A stretch of DNA of 64,000 nucleotides from Azorinus chamasolen. Its lineage: Eukaryota; Mollusca; Bivalvia; Cardiida; Solecurtidae. Position 1 is the stretch's first letter, and each line of letters begins with the position of its first letter. The translations under genes were made by a program, and so were the position numbers. Shown here in pieces: positions 53,395-63,184 of this stretch. The notes below the pieces were generated by a model, which searched no databases, had not been told where the DNA came from, and saw only the letters and a program-made list of their open reading frames with translations. The stretch lies in NCBI GenBank assembly GCA_963576725.1, contig OY755241.1, positions 32,676,853 to 32,740,852 on the forward strand. Direction: 5' to 3'.

Positions 53395-54288
53395 GTGTAC
53401 CGAGCCCAAGGCACAACTGTTGATGAACTTGTGATTGATTTGTCTCAAAGGAAAACACGCAAAATTCCCCACCTTCATTATGTTGCTCTCAGCAGGGTCA
53501 GGTCTATAAAAAACCTTCATATTTTGAACTTGAATGAGAACGCCCTTATGGTAGATGAACATGTTGTACAAGAAATGCATCGTTTATGTCAATCAAGGTT
53601 AGAGCTGTGTTATGTTCCTCTCTGTGAACTTGAATTGAACAACAGGTTTACTATTCTATTCAACAACTGCAGGTCTTTACTTAAACATTTTCAAGACATT
53701 TGTGCAGACCAAAATGTGAAATCTGCTGATGTGGTGGCATTTGCAGAATCAAGATTACATGGAACTGATAGTAGCAGACATTATTCAGTTGATGGTTTTC
53801 GACTTTTTCGAAATGACCAGAAACAAAACAAACCTGGAGTAAGACCACCACATGGTTTGGCTGTGTATGTCAAAGGTGACATTATTGTCAATCAGTGCTT
53901 TACATACAACACCACAGACATTGAATTTACTTTCCTAGATGTCAGAAAGCATTCCACAGACAAACAAATAGTTGTTATTTATAAATCTCCATCATGTTCC
54001 TTTAAATCATTTAAGGCAGCTATAACAAAAGAGTTGAAAAAACAGATTGACACATCAAAAGATGTTATTTTTATTGGTGACTTCAATATTGATATTTCAA
54101 AATCTGATAGGACTCTTTGCCAGTTCATGAGGAGTGACTTTCATTGTTTACAGTTGATTAGAAAAATGACAACAGATTATGGCTCAATTCTTGATTTGAT
54201 ATTTGCAAATTGCACTGGCAGTTCTGATACAATTGAAGCATACTGGTCCGATCATAAGCTAATATATTTTAGTTTGCCTGATCACTAA
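53395..54288 (+). pseudogene. Helicase C-terminus fused to EEP (APE-like) endonuclease
   Basis: KTVYRAQGTTVDELVIDL and HYVALSRVRSIKNLHIL are the last helicase motifs. About 30 residues later an exonuclease-endonuclease-phosphatase domain begins: FTILFNNCRSL, VVAFAESRLH, GLAVYVKGD, VIFIGDFNID, YGSILDLIFAN and final WSDHKLIYFSL. The Asn, Glu, GDFN and SDH residues match the EEP active site as in non-LTR endonucleases. This domain, captured C-terminal to the helicase, is the Helentron hallmark. This segment is intact. Confidence 0.88.
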
Positions 54289-54589
54289 ACTATTTTATTT
54301 GCAGTTACAATTCTCTGTTATAAACAGATATCACCCGCCTAGTACTTATGGTGCCAAAACTAAAGAAGGGTGGGCACCACTGATTTATCTCTTTAGCACT
54401 TAATGCCTTCACTTGGAAGAAGCTGGGAACAAAAAGAAGACATTGCATGCTAAAGAGTTGGCTGCTATTTAGGAATCGGCATCTTACCCAGATCCATGCT
54501 TTAGATCTTTATGCCAACTTTGGAGTTTTTCAAATACCAGTTGACAATTATTTATAATTCACAAAGGATTTATGTTAACCCTCCTTTTT

Positions 54590-54930
54590 ACACTCCCCAT
54601 TTGGAGATATCAGAATTTTGAAAATATTGTGGAAAATGAAGCATTTGCTTCTAGAAAATGTTCCGTTTCCCGTACTTTCAAATTATTCAAAAGACAATTT
54701 TTTAACTAAAACACAGAAAATGATGTCATGATCTAAATATGGCATATGAAGTTAAGTGTCAACCCATTACCTCATATGCTTTATTTAGATCATGATATTT
54801 TCTGTTTTTAAATCAAAATTTTGAAAATTTTCAAAAAACAAAAAATATATTGATTTTTAATAGTTCTGAAACATTATGGAAAATGGAACAAATGCCTAAG
54901 GAGCAAATGCTCCATTTTTCATAGTGTTTT
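54590..54930. repeat. Long imperfect inverted repeat after the Helentron ORF
   Basis: Arms: TGATGTCATGATCTAAATA at about 54720 and TATTTAGATCATGATATTTT near 54784, extended by ACAGAAAAT/ATTTTCTGT. Outer arms have TGGAAAATGAAGCATTTGCT and AGGAGCAAATGCTCCATTTT. It may be a MITE or a Helentron terminal structure; not decided. Confidence 0.5.
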
Positions 54931-54934
54931 GAAA

Positions 54935-55425
54935 TACCAAATATCCCGGATGTGTCAAAATGTGTCTCTATCAGCTATTGGGTTGAAGGAAGCAATTTGA
55001 TTTAATATGTTCCTTGGTCCAAAAACCCTGTTCAAAAATATTTTTTCTTTTTTATGTCACTAAAGTTTTATAATGTTATTATGTCACTAAAGTTTTATAA
55101 TGGACCTAAACTGGAATCATTGATAAAAACACTCCTCAAAAAATGTAAATGTAGCTTTATAACATGAGTATTTAGTAACGCCTGGCATTTCATAAATAGA
55201 AATGAATTGTACTGTTTTTCGTAAGTATAGGGTATGCACTTTCATGCGTATTCGCACGGGTATAGTGAGAATTTCAATTGCAATGCGTATACCCTCAAAC
55301 TGTGGGCCAAAACTGACCATATGTTTTGTCAAACAATTTGTGTAAAGGTGAACACAGAAGGTTTTTACTGCAGATTGAGGTATAAATTGATAAGAAAACT
55401 GTTTAGGTAGTCAATATGCCTTTGA
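54935..55425. other. No recognised feature
   Basis: AT-rich spacer with a short tandem duplication ATGTCACTAAAGTTTTATAAT at 55053-55100. Confidence 0.35.
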
Positions 55426-55429
55426 GAAT

Positions 55430-56310
55430 GCACTTACGTCAGCCACACTGTTGTCTGTTGCATATGGCAGAGGTACCTAGAGACTGGTTCTGTCCTTGAG
55501 CACCCTAGAAGTAATCGTCCACAGAAGAATAGCACTATTGAAGTCTGTTATATCATCACCAGTGCAAAAAGAGCGAGGTTCAAATCTGCAAAAAACGCTA
55601 AATGCAATTTCCGGGATGCATCATGTGTTGTTATTTGTGACCAGTTAGAAGAAATACTCAGCTTCATGCAGCTAACATTCGTGCAAGAAGACCAGCTGTG
55701 TATACAACACCCTTGAGTCATAAGTGACTTGGGCTTGACTTTGCACACAGAGTACCAAAACATCCAGAATGCCAGGTAAAGGTCTATACTGTTTACTGAT
55801 GAATCCAAATTTTGTGATGCTTTCAATGTATGGAGAGAAAAAAATGAGATGACTGTTACATAGTAGAACATGACTGTTGGGGTGGACCTCTGTGCTTTTT
55901 TGTGGTGGAACTTCTCTTGACAATTCTACAGATATGTACATCATCCTTGACGGCACTCTGACCGATGTCAGATATCGAGACAATATTCTTAATATTGTTA
56001 ATATTTAACAGAGAATTTGTCTATATAATAGGAAAGTTACATAGTGTACATGTATATTATTTGGCGTCCTTTGGTATTATATTAATTATTATGTAAACTG
56101 TTCATGAAACTGTTTTAAGACAGGTGTTCCTTAACCAGTCACAGCTTCAGAATTTAAGCAGTATCTGATTAGGATCAAAACTATTTGTTATTCTATAATT
56201 AACTCAATGACTAACACTTATTGTGTTGTTTGTATATTTGCATGCGAATTTTATTCCTGACTTGAATCCCTTAGATCTATGTCATAGTGTCATACTTTTT
56301 TAAAATGGTG
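55430..56310 (+). pseudogene. Tc1/mariner-type transposase, heavily decayed
   Basis: Scattered over all three frames: ETGSVLEHPRSNRPQKN with KRARFKSAKNA (HTH/linker), ANIRARRPAVYTTL, ILFTDESKFCDAFNVWRE (first catalytic Asp block), DMYIILDGTLTDVRYRDNIL, and near 56260 FIPDLNPLDLC (second Asp block). These are in Tc1 order. Many stops and shifts; no terminal inverted repeats located. Confidence 0.65.
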
Positions 56311-56385
56311 TAAAAACTCCCACCCGGCAAATTTTGTCGTGTTATGACAACTTTGTTAATAATCATGAGGAAAAGGATTACTGTA

Positions 56386-56450
56386 AATGGAAAAGTAGTA
56401 AAGTCAAGCAGGCAAAGCCACATGCAAGACGCAACCACCACCAAAAACAC
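56386..56450. mobile_element. Fragment of the SINE-like repeat
   Basis: AATGGAAAAGTAGTAAAGTC through GCAACCACCACCAAAA is nearly identical to 30294-30352. Confidence 0.6.
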
Positions 56451-56955
56451 TTATTTGACTTAGCTTTTGTTTGTAGAACTGTGTTATTTTATGTCTGATA
56501 TTGCAAAATATAAATAAAAATTGGATTGCTACCTTAGAGTCTTAGTTCTTTATTGAAGCAATAGAAAAGCTAGATTCTGTAAACATGTGGTGAAAGAAAC
56601 AAAATCTTATTCCCTGCTAGTTGAAAAGCCTGCGGATTGTTTCTTCAAATTTCACATATTTATATAATTCTGATATAGCTTTCTGATGTGAATTTATCTG
56701 CCTGATTTAAAACAGTACATTGTATCCATTCAACACCAAGTACATTCTGTTCCCCTTGTTGCCATGGCAATCAGGTACCAAATCTTAAACAATCATCTTC
56801 TTTATCATTCGAATGATTTTATTTTGTTAAAAACATGGCTATCAGAGGGCATGATCACTTTTCCATATATGTCTACTTGAAAACTATTTTAAAATATCTG
56901 AAGCAAGTGGTTGGATTTCAGAATAATATCATAGCAAAGGTCCTTTGGTGACTTT
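56450..56955. other. No recognised gene
   Basis: AT-rich spacer. Confidence 0.3.
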
Positions 56956-56959
56956 TTGT

Positions 56960-57134
56960 ACATTAAAAACAAAATTTATTTGGGGAAAAACATGAAAATC
57001 TTCTCCAGAACCACTACTCATGATCCACTATCAACATTGTTCAAATACTCACCCTTAGGTCAATATTGGCCCCATTCTGGGCTTACCCAGCTATGATCTT
57101 AAATCTATGGTAATCAGGTGAGCCCTCTTGTTTT
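56960..57134 (+). mobile_element. Truncated tandem-core element end
   Basis: Contains GAAAATCTTCTCCAGAACC, GGTCAATATTGGCCCCATTC and the right terminus GGTGAGCCCTCTTGTTTTA, as in the element at 29285-30054. Confidence 0.6.
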
Positions 57135-57291
57135 ATTTACAATCCTGTTGATCGGGACTGACATTTACATAATCTAGTGAGATTGTCTTTATTTGATTTC
57201 ATCATAGTTTTATTTACATTATTTATTCGGCTCTATATGACCATCAGTGTCGATGGGCCGTAAAACACCATTCATTCATTCATTCATTCTC
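57131..57291 (+). mobile_element. Isolated 3' end of the I/Nimb-like non-LTR element
   Basis: Almost identical to the 3' UTR of copy 3 (59455-59614): CCTGTTGATCGGGACTGACA ... GTCGATGGGCCGTAAAACAC and the (CATT)n tail. An extreme 5' truncation. Confidence 0.85.
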
Positions 57292-57459
57292 TTGTTGTTT
57301 TTATAGTTATGTACATTTGCTGTTTCCTTGTGTTGCTGTTCAGGCGACTGTTTGTTCTGTATGTGGTGTTTCCTGCATGACTCATTTTTGTACTTTTAGG
57401 AAATGTGACGTCTGCATGGTCATTTTAGAAAGTAAAAAAGTTTAAAATTCTTACTAGCA

Positions 57460-57644
57460 AACACAACAGACTGATCTGACGGCACCCATAGGAGCCGTCT
57501 GATATGGGTCTACTCTGTTTACAAATGCATGAATATTCCATTGGCAAACAGTGCAGACCCTGATTAAATGGCTCCAATAGGAGCCGTCTGATCTTGGTCT
57601 TCTCTGTTTGCCAATGCGTGAAAACACGTTTATATGAGGGAAAG
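57460..57644. repeat. Palindromic repeat GCAAACAGAGTAGACC
   Basis: Two inverted-repeat units (GACGGCACCCATAGGAGCCG and GGCTCCAATAGGAGCCGTC) framed by (A/C)CAGAGTAGACC-type arms. Related to 37955-38035. It has replaced the sequence 3' of the PHD finger. Confidence 0.65.
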
Positions 57645-59683
57645 TGTTTAAATCATTACGTGTACAGATACAACACACATACTCCTCCTCTACCGCTGAC
57701 TTTACAGAAAGTCTTGAGCACCTGCGGTGCATCCACCTCCCACAAACTGTACACTGCACCCATCTCTGTCTCTTTCTGTTAATCGTACATCCAGGCATGT
57801 CACAGTGCGTTTCGTCGTTGGAAGTGCCACTTGACATGAGTCGGTCCCTAATATATTCTCTGTAGTTTTCTGTACATTTCTGTCAACTGAGAAAATTCCA
57901 CAATGATCCTGAGTTGCACTTGAATGGTGATCCCATTCCTGTTGTAGACCAGGCGAAATTTCTCGGTGTCATTTTTGACAAAAAACTTTCCTTTATACCT
58001 CATATTAAATACTTAAAGGCTAAATGCCAGAAAACTCTGAAATTGCTTCGCGTTCTTGCACATACCGAATGGGGTGCAGATCGCAATGTAATGCTCAAAT
58101 TGTATAGAAGTTTAGTGAGGTCCAAACTGGATTATGGTAGTGTTGTATATGGCTCTGCAAGGAAATCATACCTGCAGATGCTTGATCCAATTCATCACCA
58201 AGGTTTACGTTTAGCATTGGGTGCCTTTAGGACATCCCCTGCTAAAAGTTTATATGTTGAGGCGAATGAGCCATCACTTTACTCTCGTCGTGAAAAACTA
58301 TCCATGCAGTATACCTCTAAATTAGCTTCAAACCCATCAAATCCCGCTCATAAAAATGTTTTTAGACCTAAATATCAACGTTTATTTGAATCCAAGGAAA
58401 AGGTAATTCCACCTTTCGGAATACGTATGAAAAACAGTTTTCATAATAGTGATATAGATTTGTCTTTGGTTGAAAAGACTAAAGTTGAATCTATACCACC
58501 TTGGACTATTAAACCACCAAAAGTTATTTTTGAACTAACACGGCATAAAAAGTCTGAAACAAGCTCGCTTGAATTCAGTTCTTTTTTAAACGAAATAATT
58601 TCAAGATTTGAAGATTATGAACAAGTTTATACTGATGGTTCAAAAGATGATGAGAGAGTCGCAGCTGCCTTTGTGGCTGATGACACAGAGACAAAATTTC
58701 GGCTTCCTGATAATGCCTCCATTTTTTCAGCAGAGATCAAAGCTATTGATTTAGCTCTTGATTATATTGCTGGAAAATTATATAGTAAACATATAATCTT
58801 TTCGGATTCTCTTTCTGTTTTACAATCACTGAGTAAATGTTCTACAAAAAATGTTCTTATTAAAAAACTTGTTTTAAAATACCATGAAATGTCTAATTCA
58901 AAAGATGTAATATTTTGTTGGATACCTAGTCATTGTGGAATACAGGGCAACGAGAGGGCGGACCTTGCAGCGAAGTCTGCGCTTGAATCGCCTGAATCTG
59001 ATATGAGATTACCGTATTCGGATTTCAAACCACAAATTACTAGACATATTCTATATAAATGGCAGGAGTCTTGGAATGAGGAAATTCATAACAAGCTCCA
59101 TGCTGTTAAACCTATTTTAGGTGAACATTTTTGTTCATGCTTGCCAATTCGGCGTGATGAGGTCGTATTGGCGAGAATAAGAATTGGACATTCTTTTTTA
59201 ACTCATTCATTTTTACTGAAAGGTGAAGTTCAACCTGAATGTTTATTTTGTTTTGAGCCTTATACAATTCAGCACATTCTCATTGAATGTCCTGATTTAA
59301 TCCTAATCAGAGATAGGTTCTTTCAAGCAGATTCCCTGAGGGAACTGTTTGAGCTGGTAGAAATGCCAAAAATATTTGATTTTTTAAAAGCCATTAATAT
59401 ATATTCTAAAATTTAAAAGGTATATTTTTAGAATGTCGATTATGTTTTGTCCTTATTTTCTTTACAGTCCTGTTGATCGGGACTGACATTTACATAATCT
59501 AGTGAGATTGTCTTTATTTGATTTCATCATATAGTTTTATTTACATTATTTATTCGGCTCTATATGACCATCAGTGTCGATGGGCCGTAAAACACCATTC
59601 ATTCATTCATTCATTCTGTAGTTTTTGCAATGTACCTGGCGCATCACATCCACTGGTACATCACTTGTGATATATTCAGCATT
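57645..59683 (-). pseudogene. Last exon of Ulp1-PHD gene, split by a non-LTR insertion
   Basis: Minus strand exon entered at 59683 after the acceptor TTTTTTTTTACAG. NAEYITSDVPVDVMRQVHCK (end of the Ulp1 catalytic domain) runs to 59615. The same frame resumes at 57869 after copy 3 of the non-LTR element: YIRDRLMSSGTS. A PHD finger follows: HCDMPGC ... WVQCTVCGRWMHRRCSRL ... YVCCIC (C4HC3). TCTGTAGTTTT is duplicated at both edges of the insertion. The 3' end runs into a palindromic repeat near 57640, so the native stop is lost or altered. PHD fingers usually read histone H3 tails. Confidence 0.75.
57870..59614 (+). mobile_element. Non-LTR retrotransposon copy 3, 5'-truncated with intact 3' half
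   Basis: Begins at the RT thumb (TGTACATTTCTGTCAACTG). A 500-residue frame (57914-59416) covers LGVIFDKKLSFIPHIKYL, DYGSVVYGSARKSY, the RNase H domain (VYTDGSKDD, SAEIKAIDLALDYI, FSDSLSVLQSL, CWIPSHCGIQGNERADLAAK) and the CCHC knuckle C-x2-C-x7-H-x4-C (CLFCFEPYTIQHILIEC). The 3' UTR ends in (CATT)n at 59614. APE-type endonuclease (seen in copy 1) plus RNase H places the family in the I superfamily, probably Nimb-like. An 11-bp target-site duplication and an open frame imply a fairly recent insertion. Confidence 0.92.
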
Positions 59684-59956
59684 CTGTAAAAAAAAAGTAT
59701 CATTCTATAAAACAAACTAACATAAATTTCTTGTTAACAAAAAAATGTTAAAAATTTATTAGTGGTGCATTGGTGAAAATGCAAAACAAAGATTATAACC
59801 TACAGCATACGAGTTTGAAATATCTTTAAATAATGGTGAAACTCTTCCGGTTACCCAGTGAAAAGCATTGACAACCCTTATTTTTAATATAACAAACAAA
59901 TATTGTTGTTTATTTGGCTTTTGAAAACAGACAGAAAATTTCCAAGCATTATTTTT

Positions 59957-60260
59957 TATAATTAAACAAGAGTGTTTGCAGGAACACGTGTGTCACCTGC
60001 TCACAGAACTGTTAATCTGCTGGAGTGCCAAAATTGAAACAAAGGGGAATAACTCAAAAAGAGTATGTAGAGTGACAAACCTTAGTTAAACCATGGTCCT
60101 CAATGAGATAAAGACTCATGTGAAATTCAAAAGCTCTATAATGATTAGGTTAGAAATGACGGCCAAAAAAAAGAATGTGTGATGGATAGACACCGACAGA
60201 CAGACGACGGAAAAGTGATCCCTAAGTGACACACTGCCTCTCGGCTGGGGACACAAAATG
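59957..60260 (-). mobile_element. Short non-autonomous element with AACAAGAG hairpin end
   Basis: On the minus strand it ends with hairpin TGTTCCTGCAAACA followed by CTCTTGTTT, the same end type as other elements here. The other end is near CTCGGCTGGGGACACAAAAT. Lies in the intron of the Ulp1-PHD gene. Confidence 0.5.
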
Positions 60261-60280
60261 ATGAAAAATAACAGCAATCA

Positions 60281-60378
60281 GGTTATTCACAGGCAGTAAA
60301 TACTTGGGCTATTCACCAGCAGTAAGTAATAAGGTTATTCACTCGCATTGAATACCTGGGCTATTCACCGGCAAGAAA
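60281..60378. repeat. Minisatellite GG(T/C)TATTCAC-GGCAGTAAA
   Basis: Four degenerate copies about 25-32 bases apart at 60281-60378. Confidence 0.7.
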
Positions 60379-60493
60379 AATAATGGGATTATTTACAGCA
60401 TGTTACAATTTGTTAGTTTGAATATGTTTGGATGATCTTTTATCAATCAATTGAACAGTACCGTGAGGTATAATAACTGTTATTGTTTCATAC

Positions 60494-60615
60494 CATCAAC
60501 GTAAACACACCACATTGAACTGCTGTCCTTTTGCTGGCTGCATGACATGGGCTTCATAGTCCAAGGTCCCATTGGCTCAACATCTGGCAAAGCGTTCCTT
60601 CTTTCTGTAAACTTC
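60494..60615 (-). pseudogene. Middle exon of Ulp1-PHD gene (catalytic Gln/Cys region)
   Basis: Acceptor ATATTTTAG precedes 60615; donor ATG/GTATGA follows 60494. From the phase of the upstream exon it reads KFTERRNALPDVEPMGPWTM, then MSCSQQKDSSS. The Gln of SQQ is the oxyanion residue of C48 (Ulp1/SENP) proteases. The expected catalytic Cys (CGVFTLM) is one frame off, because of an apparent extra A before TGTGGTGTG. The exon end then joins in frame to NAEYITSD of the last exon. So the copy probably carries a one-base insertion at the active site. Confidence 0.65.
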
Positions 60616-60870
60616 CTAAAATATTAAATATTTTTGGCAGTATAATATTGTTTTGTCCACTAAAAAGATATCTCTCATTCCCGTTGGGTTGGATTTAACC
60701 CTTTCCTCAATAAATACGCCTTTCTATTCCTTTGTAAACAGAAAAGACAGGTAAAGTACCAAGTTATAGTCTACTTTCAGTCCGAATGACCGTTCAGCCA
60801 TCTGTACATTTACTCACCTGGTCACAGATTCATTCGCCTACAATATTGAGCACTGCTAACATATGGCGCA
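60616..60870. other. Intron sequence without recognised feature
   Basis: AT-rich. Contains GTAAACAGAAAAGACAGGTA and CCCTTTCCTCAATAAATACG, weakly similar to the CAAACAGAGTAGACC palindromic family. Confidence 0.3.
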
Positions 60871-60919
60871 ATCATGCAGCCGCAGTACCGGCTAGTGACC
60901 ATCACAGGTATCCATTTTA

Positions 60920-61287
60920 GCCCCTGGATGAAGAGGAGGTGGGGCATAATTTATATAACTTTTGTAGAAGACCTGAACATGATGCTATGTGCCAAAAATG
61001 AAAGTCGAGAATATCACAGTTTCAGGAGAAGATTTAAAAATAGTTCACTATATATTTCTATTGAAAACTTGACACACCCGGAGCGGGGCCAATTTTGACT
61101 CCAGGGACATAATTTATATAACTTTTGTAGAGGTGATGTTATGTGCCAAAGATGAAAGCTGAGAACCCTGTAGATTCAGAGGAGAAGACGTTCAAATTGT
61201 TGACGACGCACGACAAACACCGACAGACGACGGACATCAGGCGATCACAAAAGCTCACCCTGAGCACTTTGTGCTTTGGTGAGCTAA
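60920..61287 (+). mobile_element. AGCTCACC-type tandem-core element fragment
   Basis: ATAATTTATATAACTTTTGT cores at 60949 and 61109. Right terminus CTCACCCTGAGCACTTTGTG, CTTTGGTGAGCTAA as at 1-332. Confidence 0.7.
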
Positions 61288-61289
61288 TA

Positions 61290-61607
61290 ACAACTATGTC
61301 ATGGTCAAGGTTTAATATATCTAGAACTGACAATATGGTGATTGCTATTGTTGGTCAAATAAATAGTTGATATTTGGTAAATATGTAGTTGAACATTTCA
61401 GAAACTCTAAGTCGAAAAGGGGAAATAACTATGGCAAAATTAATTTTTAGGATTACCTGCCCTTGTGAAACGGGGTCCCCTTATGATAGAAAACATGCAA
61501 ACCAAATTTTAAACAAACAACTTTTTGAGTTTCTAAGAAATGGACCTTAACAAAAAAGTCAACCAACAGCAACGCTGATGCCGATGAGAAGGTCATGACA
61601 ATAGCTA
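61290..61607 (-). mobile_element. Reverse copy of the AGTGGAGC element
   Basis: Minus-strand reading matches 32393-32700: CCTAAAAATTAATTTTGCCA, AGTTATTTCCCCTTTTCGAC, and ends TCATGACCTTCTCATCGG near 61590. Confidence 0.6.
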
Positions 61608-62895
61608 CATTTTTATACGCCCACCTAATAAAGGTGGTCGTATATTGTCGTGGCTCTGTTCGTCCGTCAACATTTTGTTTGTCCGCTGTTTTCTGGGAAA
61701 ACTATTTGACAGATATTAATGAAACTTCACACAAATGTTTAATGCATCAAGATCTGAAGCTGAATTGATTCTGAGTTTCATTTGATTTTTCATTTCAGAG
61801 TTATTGCCCTTGTCCTTAAAAAATATGCAAATAGTTTGTCCACTGTTTTCTGGGAAAACTATTTGAGAGATATTAATGAAACTTCACACAAATGTTTAAT
61901 GCATCAAGATCTGAAACTGAATTGATTCTGAGGATCATTTGATTTTTCATTTCAGAGTTATGGCCCTTGTTCTTACAAAATAATGCAAATACATGCAAAT
62001 AGTTTGTCCGCTGTTTTCTGGGAAAATTATTTGAGAGATATTAATGAAACTTCACAAAAATGTTTAATGCATAATGTTGAATGAATGAATGGTGTTTTCA
62101 GTGTCGATGGGCCGTAAAACACCATTCATTCATTCATTCATTCAATATCTGATGCTGAGTTGATTTTGAGGTTTATTTGATTTGTCGTTTCGGAGTTATG
62201 GCTCTTTTACTTAGAAAATAATGCAAATATATGCATATAGTTTGTCCGCTGTTTTCTGGCAAAACTGTTTGACAGATATTAATGAAACTTCATACACATG
62301 TTTAATGCATCAAGATCTGAAGCTAAGTCGATTCTGAGGATCATTTGATTTGTTGTTTCGGAGTTATGGCCCTTGCACTTAAAAAAATAATGCAAATCTG
62401 AGGATGGCCATAACTTCTTCATATGGTTAAACCTTAATGTGAATTTTCACATATATTGCGGGGGGTTTGATATGTCATTTTATTCTAAAGTTATGGTCCT
62501 TGAACTTTGTGTGTTTGTTGCTTTGTTTGTCGGTCAACGTTTAGTTTGTTGTTTTCTGGGAAAACTATTAAAATGATATAAATGAAACTTAACACAAATG
62601 TTTTAAGCAACAAAATTTGAAGCTGAGTTTATTTTGAGGTTCATTCAGTTTCTCTTTACAGAGTTATGGCCGTTGCACTTTACAAAATCTGCAAAAATGA
62701 GGATTAGCTGTAACTTTTTTATTTAATAAGATATTCACTTCATTTTTTTAAAAAAATAGTATCACCTTAATATGGAAATCAAGATCTGAAGCACAGATTA
62801 GAAAATGTCAACACTTATAAGGCATGTTGAATCAGAGAAAGTTTGCAAGTGGGCGTATTATGTACCGTATGCGGTACTCTTGTTTGATATAGTGG
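61608..62895. mobile_element. TATACGCCC tandem-core element, second copy
   Basis: Left TTTTATACGCCCACCTAATA with hairpin. Six to seven ~165-bp units contain TCCGCTGTTTTCTGGGAAAA and AATGAAACTTCACACAAATG. Right end TGGGCGTATTATGTACCGTA, hairpin TACCGTATGCGGTA and CTCTTGTTT, then AGTGGAGCTAAAA. Same layout as 31446-32400 but with a different core. Interrupted by a non-LTR 3'-end remnant at 62073-62145. Confidence 0.7.
62073..62145. mobile_element. Inverted double end of the non-LTR 3' tail
   Basis: GAATGAATGAATGGTGTTTT, then CAGTGTCGATGGGCCGTAAA, then ACACCATTCATTCATTCATT: the terminal ~45 bases of the I/Nimb-like element plus an inverted piece, forming a hairpin inside the tandem core. Confidence 0.65.
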
Positions 62896-63029
62896 AGCTA
62901 AAAACGAAATTTCTCATGTATAGCTTGAATTATTACTGCTGACTTTAAAAGACCATACTTTCAGCAAAGGTAAACACTGATACGTAAATGTATGTCGACT
63001 GAATTTTGTACAATGACATGATAACATAC

Positions 63030-63181
63030 CTCCATAAATCCATCCACTTTTGAGATTCCTCTCCATGCATTGAGTCAAAGATGGACACAGCCTTTTCAAC
63101 CACATCAACAACCATGAGTATCCAGTGGTTACCATTGCTGTTGATGGGCATCAAGATGTGCCGGTACATGGAACATGGTAT
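63030..63181 (-). pseudogene. Exon of Ulp1-PHD gene with catalytic His and Asp
   Basis: Acceptor ATATTTAAG before 63181; donor ATGGAG/GTATGT after 63030. Encodes IPCSMYRHILMPINSNGNHW, ILMVVDVVEKAVSIFDSMHG, EESQKWMDLWR. GNHW carries the catalytic His and IFDSM the Asp of a C48 (Ulp1/SENP) cysteine protease, which cleaves SUMO-like modifiers. The exon itself is undamaged. Upstream exons would lie towards or beyond the window end. Ulp1+PHD proteins of this kind are often transposon-derived in invertebrates, so host function is not certain. Confidence 0.7.
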
Positions 63182-63184
63182 CTT

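Larger units (their letters stand above)
46947..54288 (+). mobile_element. Helentron-type Helitron (rolling-circle transposon), decayed
   Basis: One coding track in a fixed order: basic N-terminus, cysteine protease, charged repeats, zinc region, HUH Rep, Pif1-type helicase and EEP endonuclease. The C-terminal endonuclease separates Helentrons from canonical Helitrons. The element would transpose through a single-strand rolling-circle intermediate using Rep and helicase. At least six frame breaks (about 47200, 48475, 48660, 50720, 51425, 52145-52240, 53350) show it is dead. DNA ends, terminal hairpin and the T-T target were not identified. Confidence 0.85.

Noticed and set aside
55548..55983. 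Two minus-strand ORFs
   Set aside because: Antisense of the decayed Tc1 transposase on the plus strand.
57594..57865. Plus-strand ORFs opposite the PHD finger
   Set aside because: Antisense frames of the PHD-coding exon.
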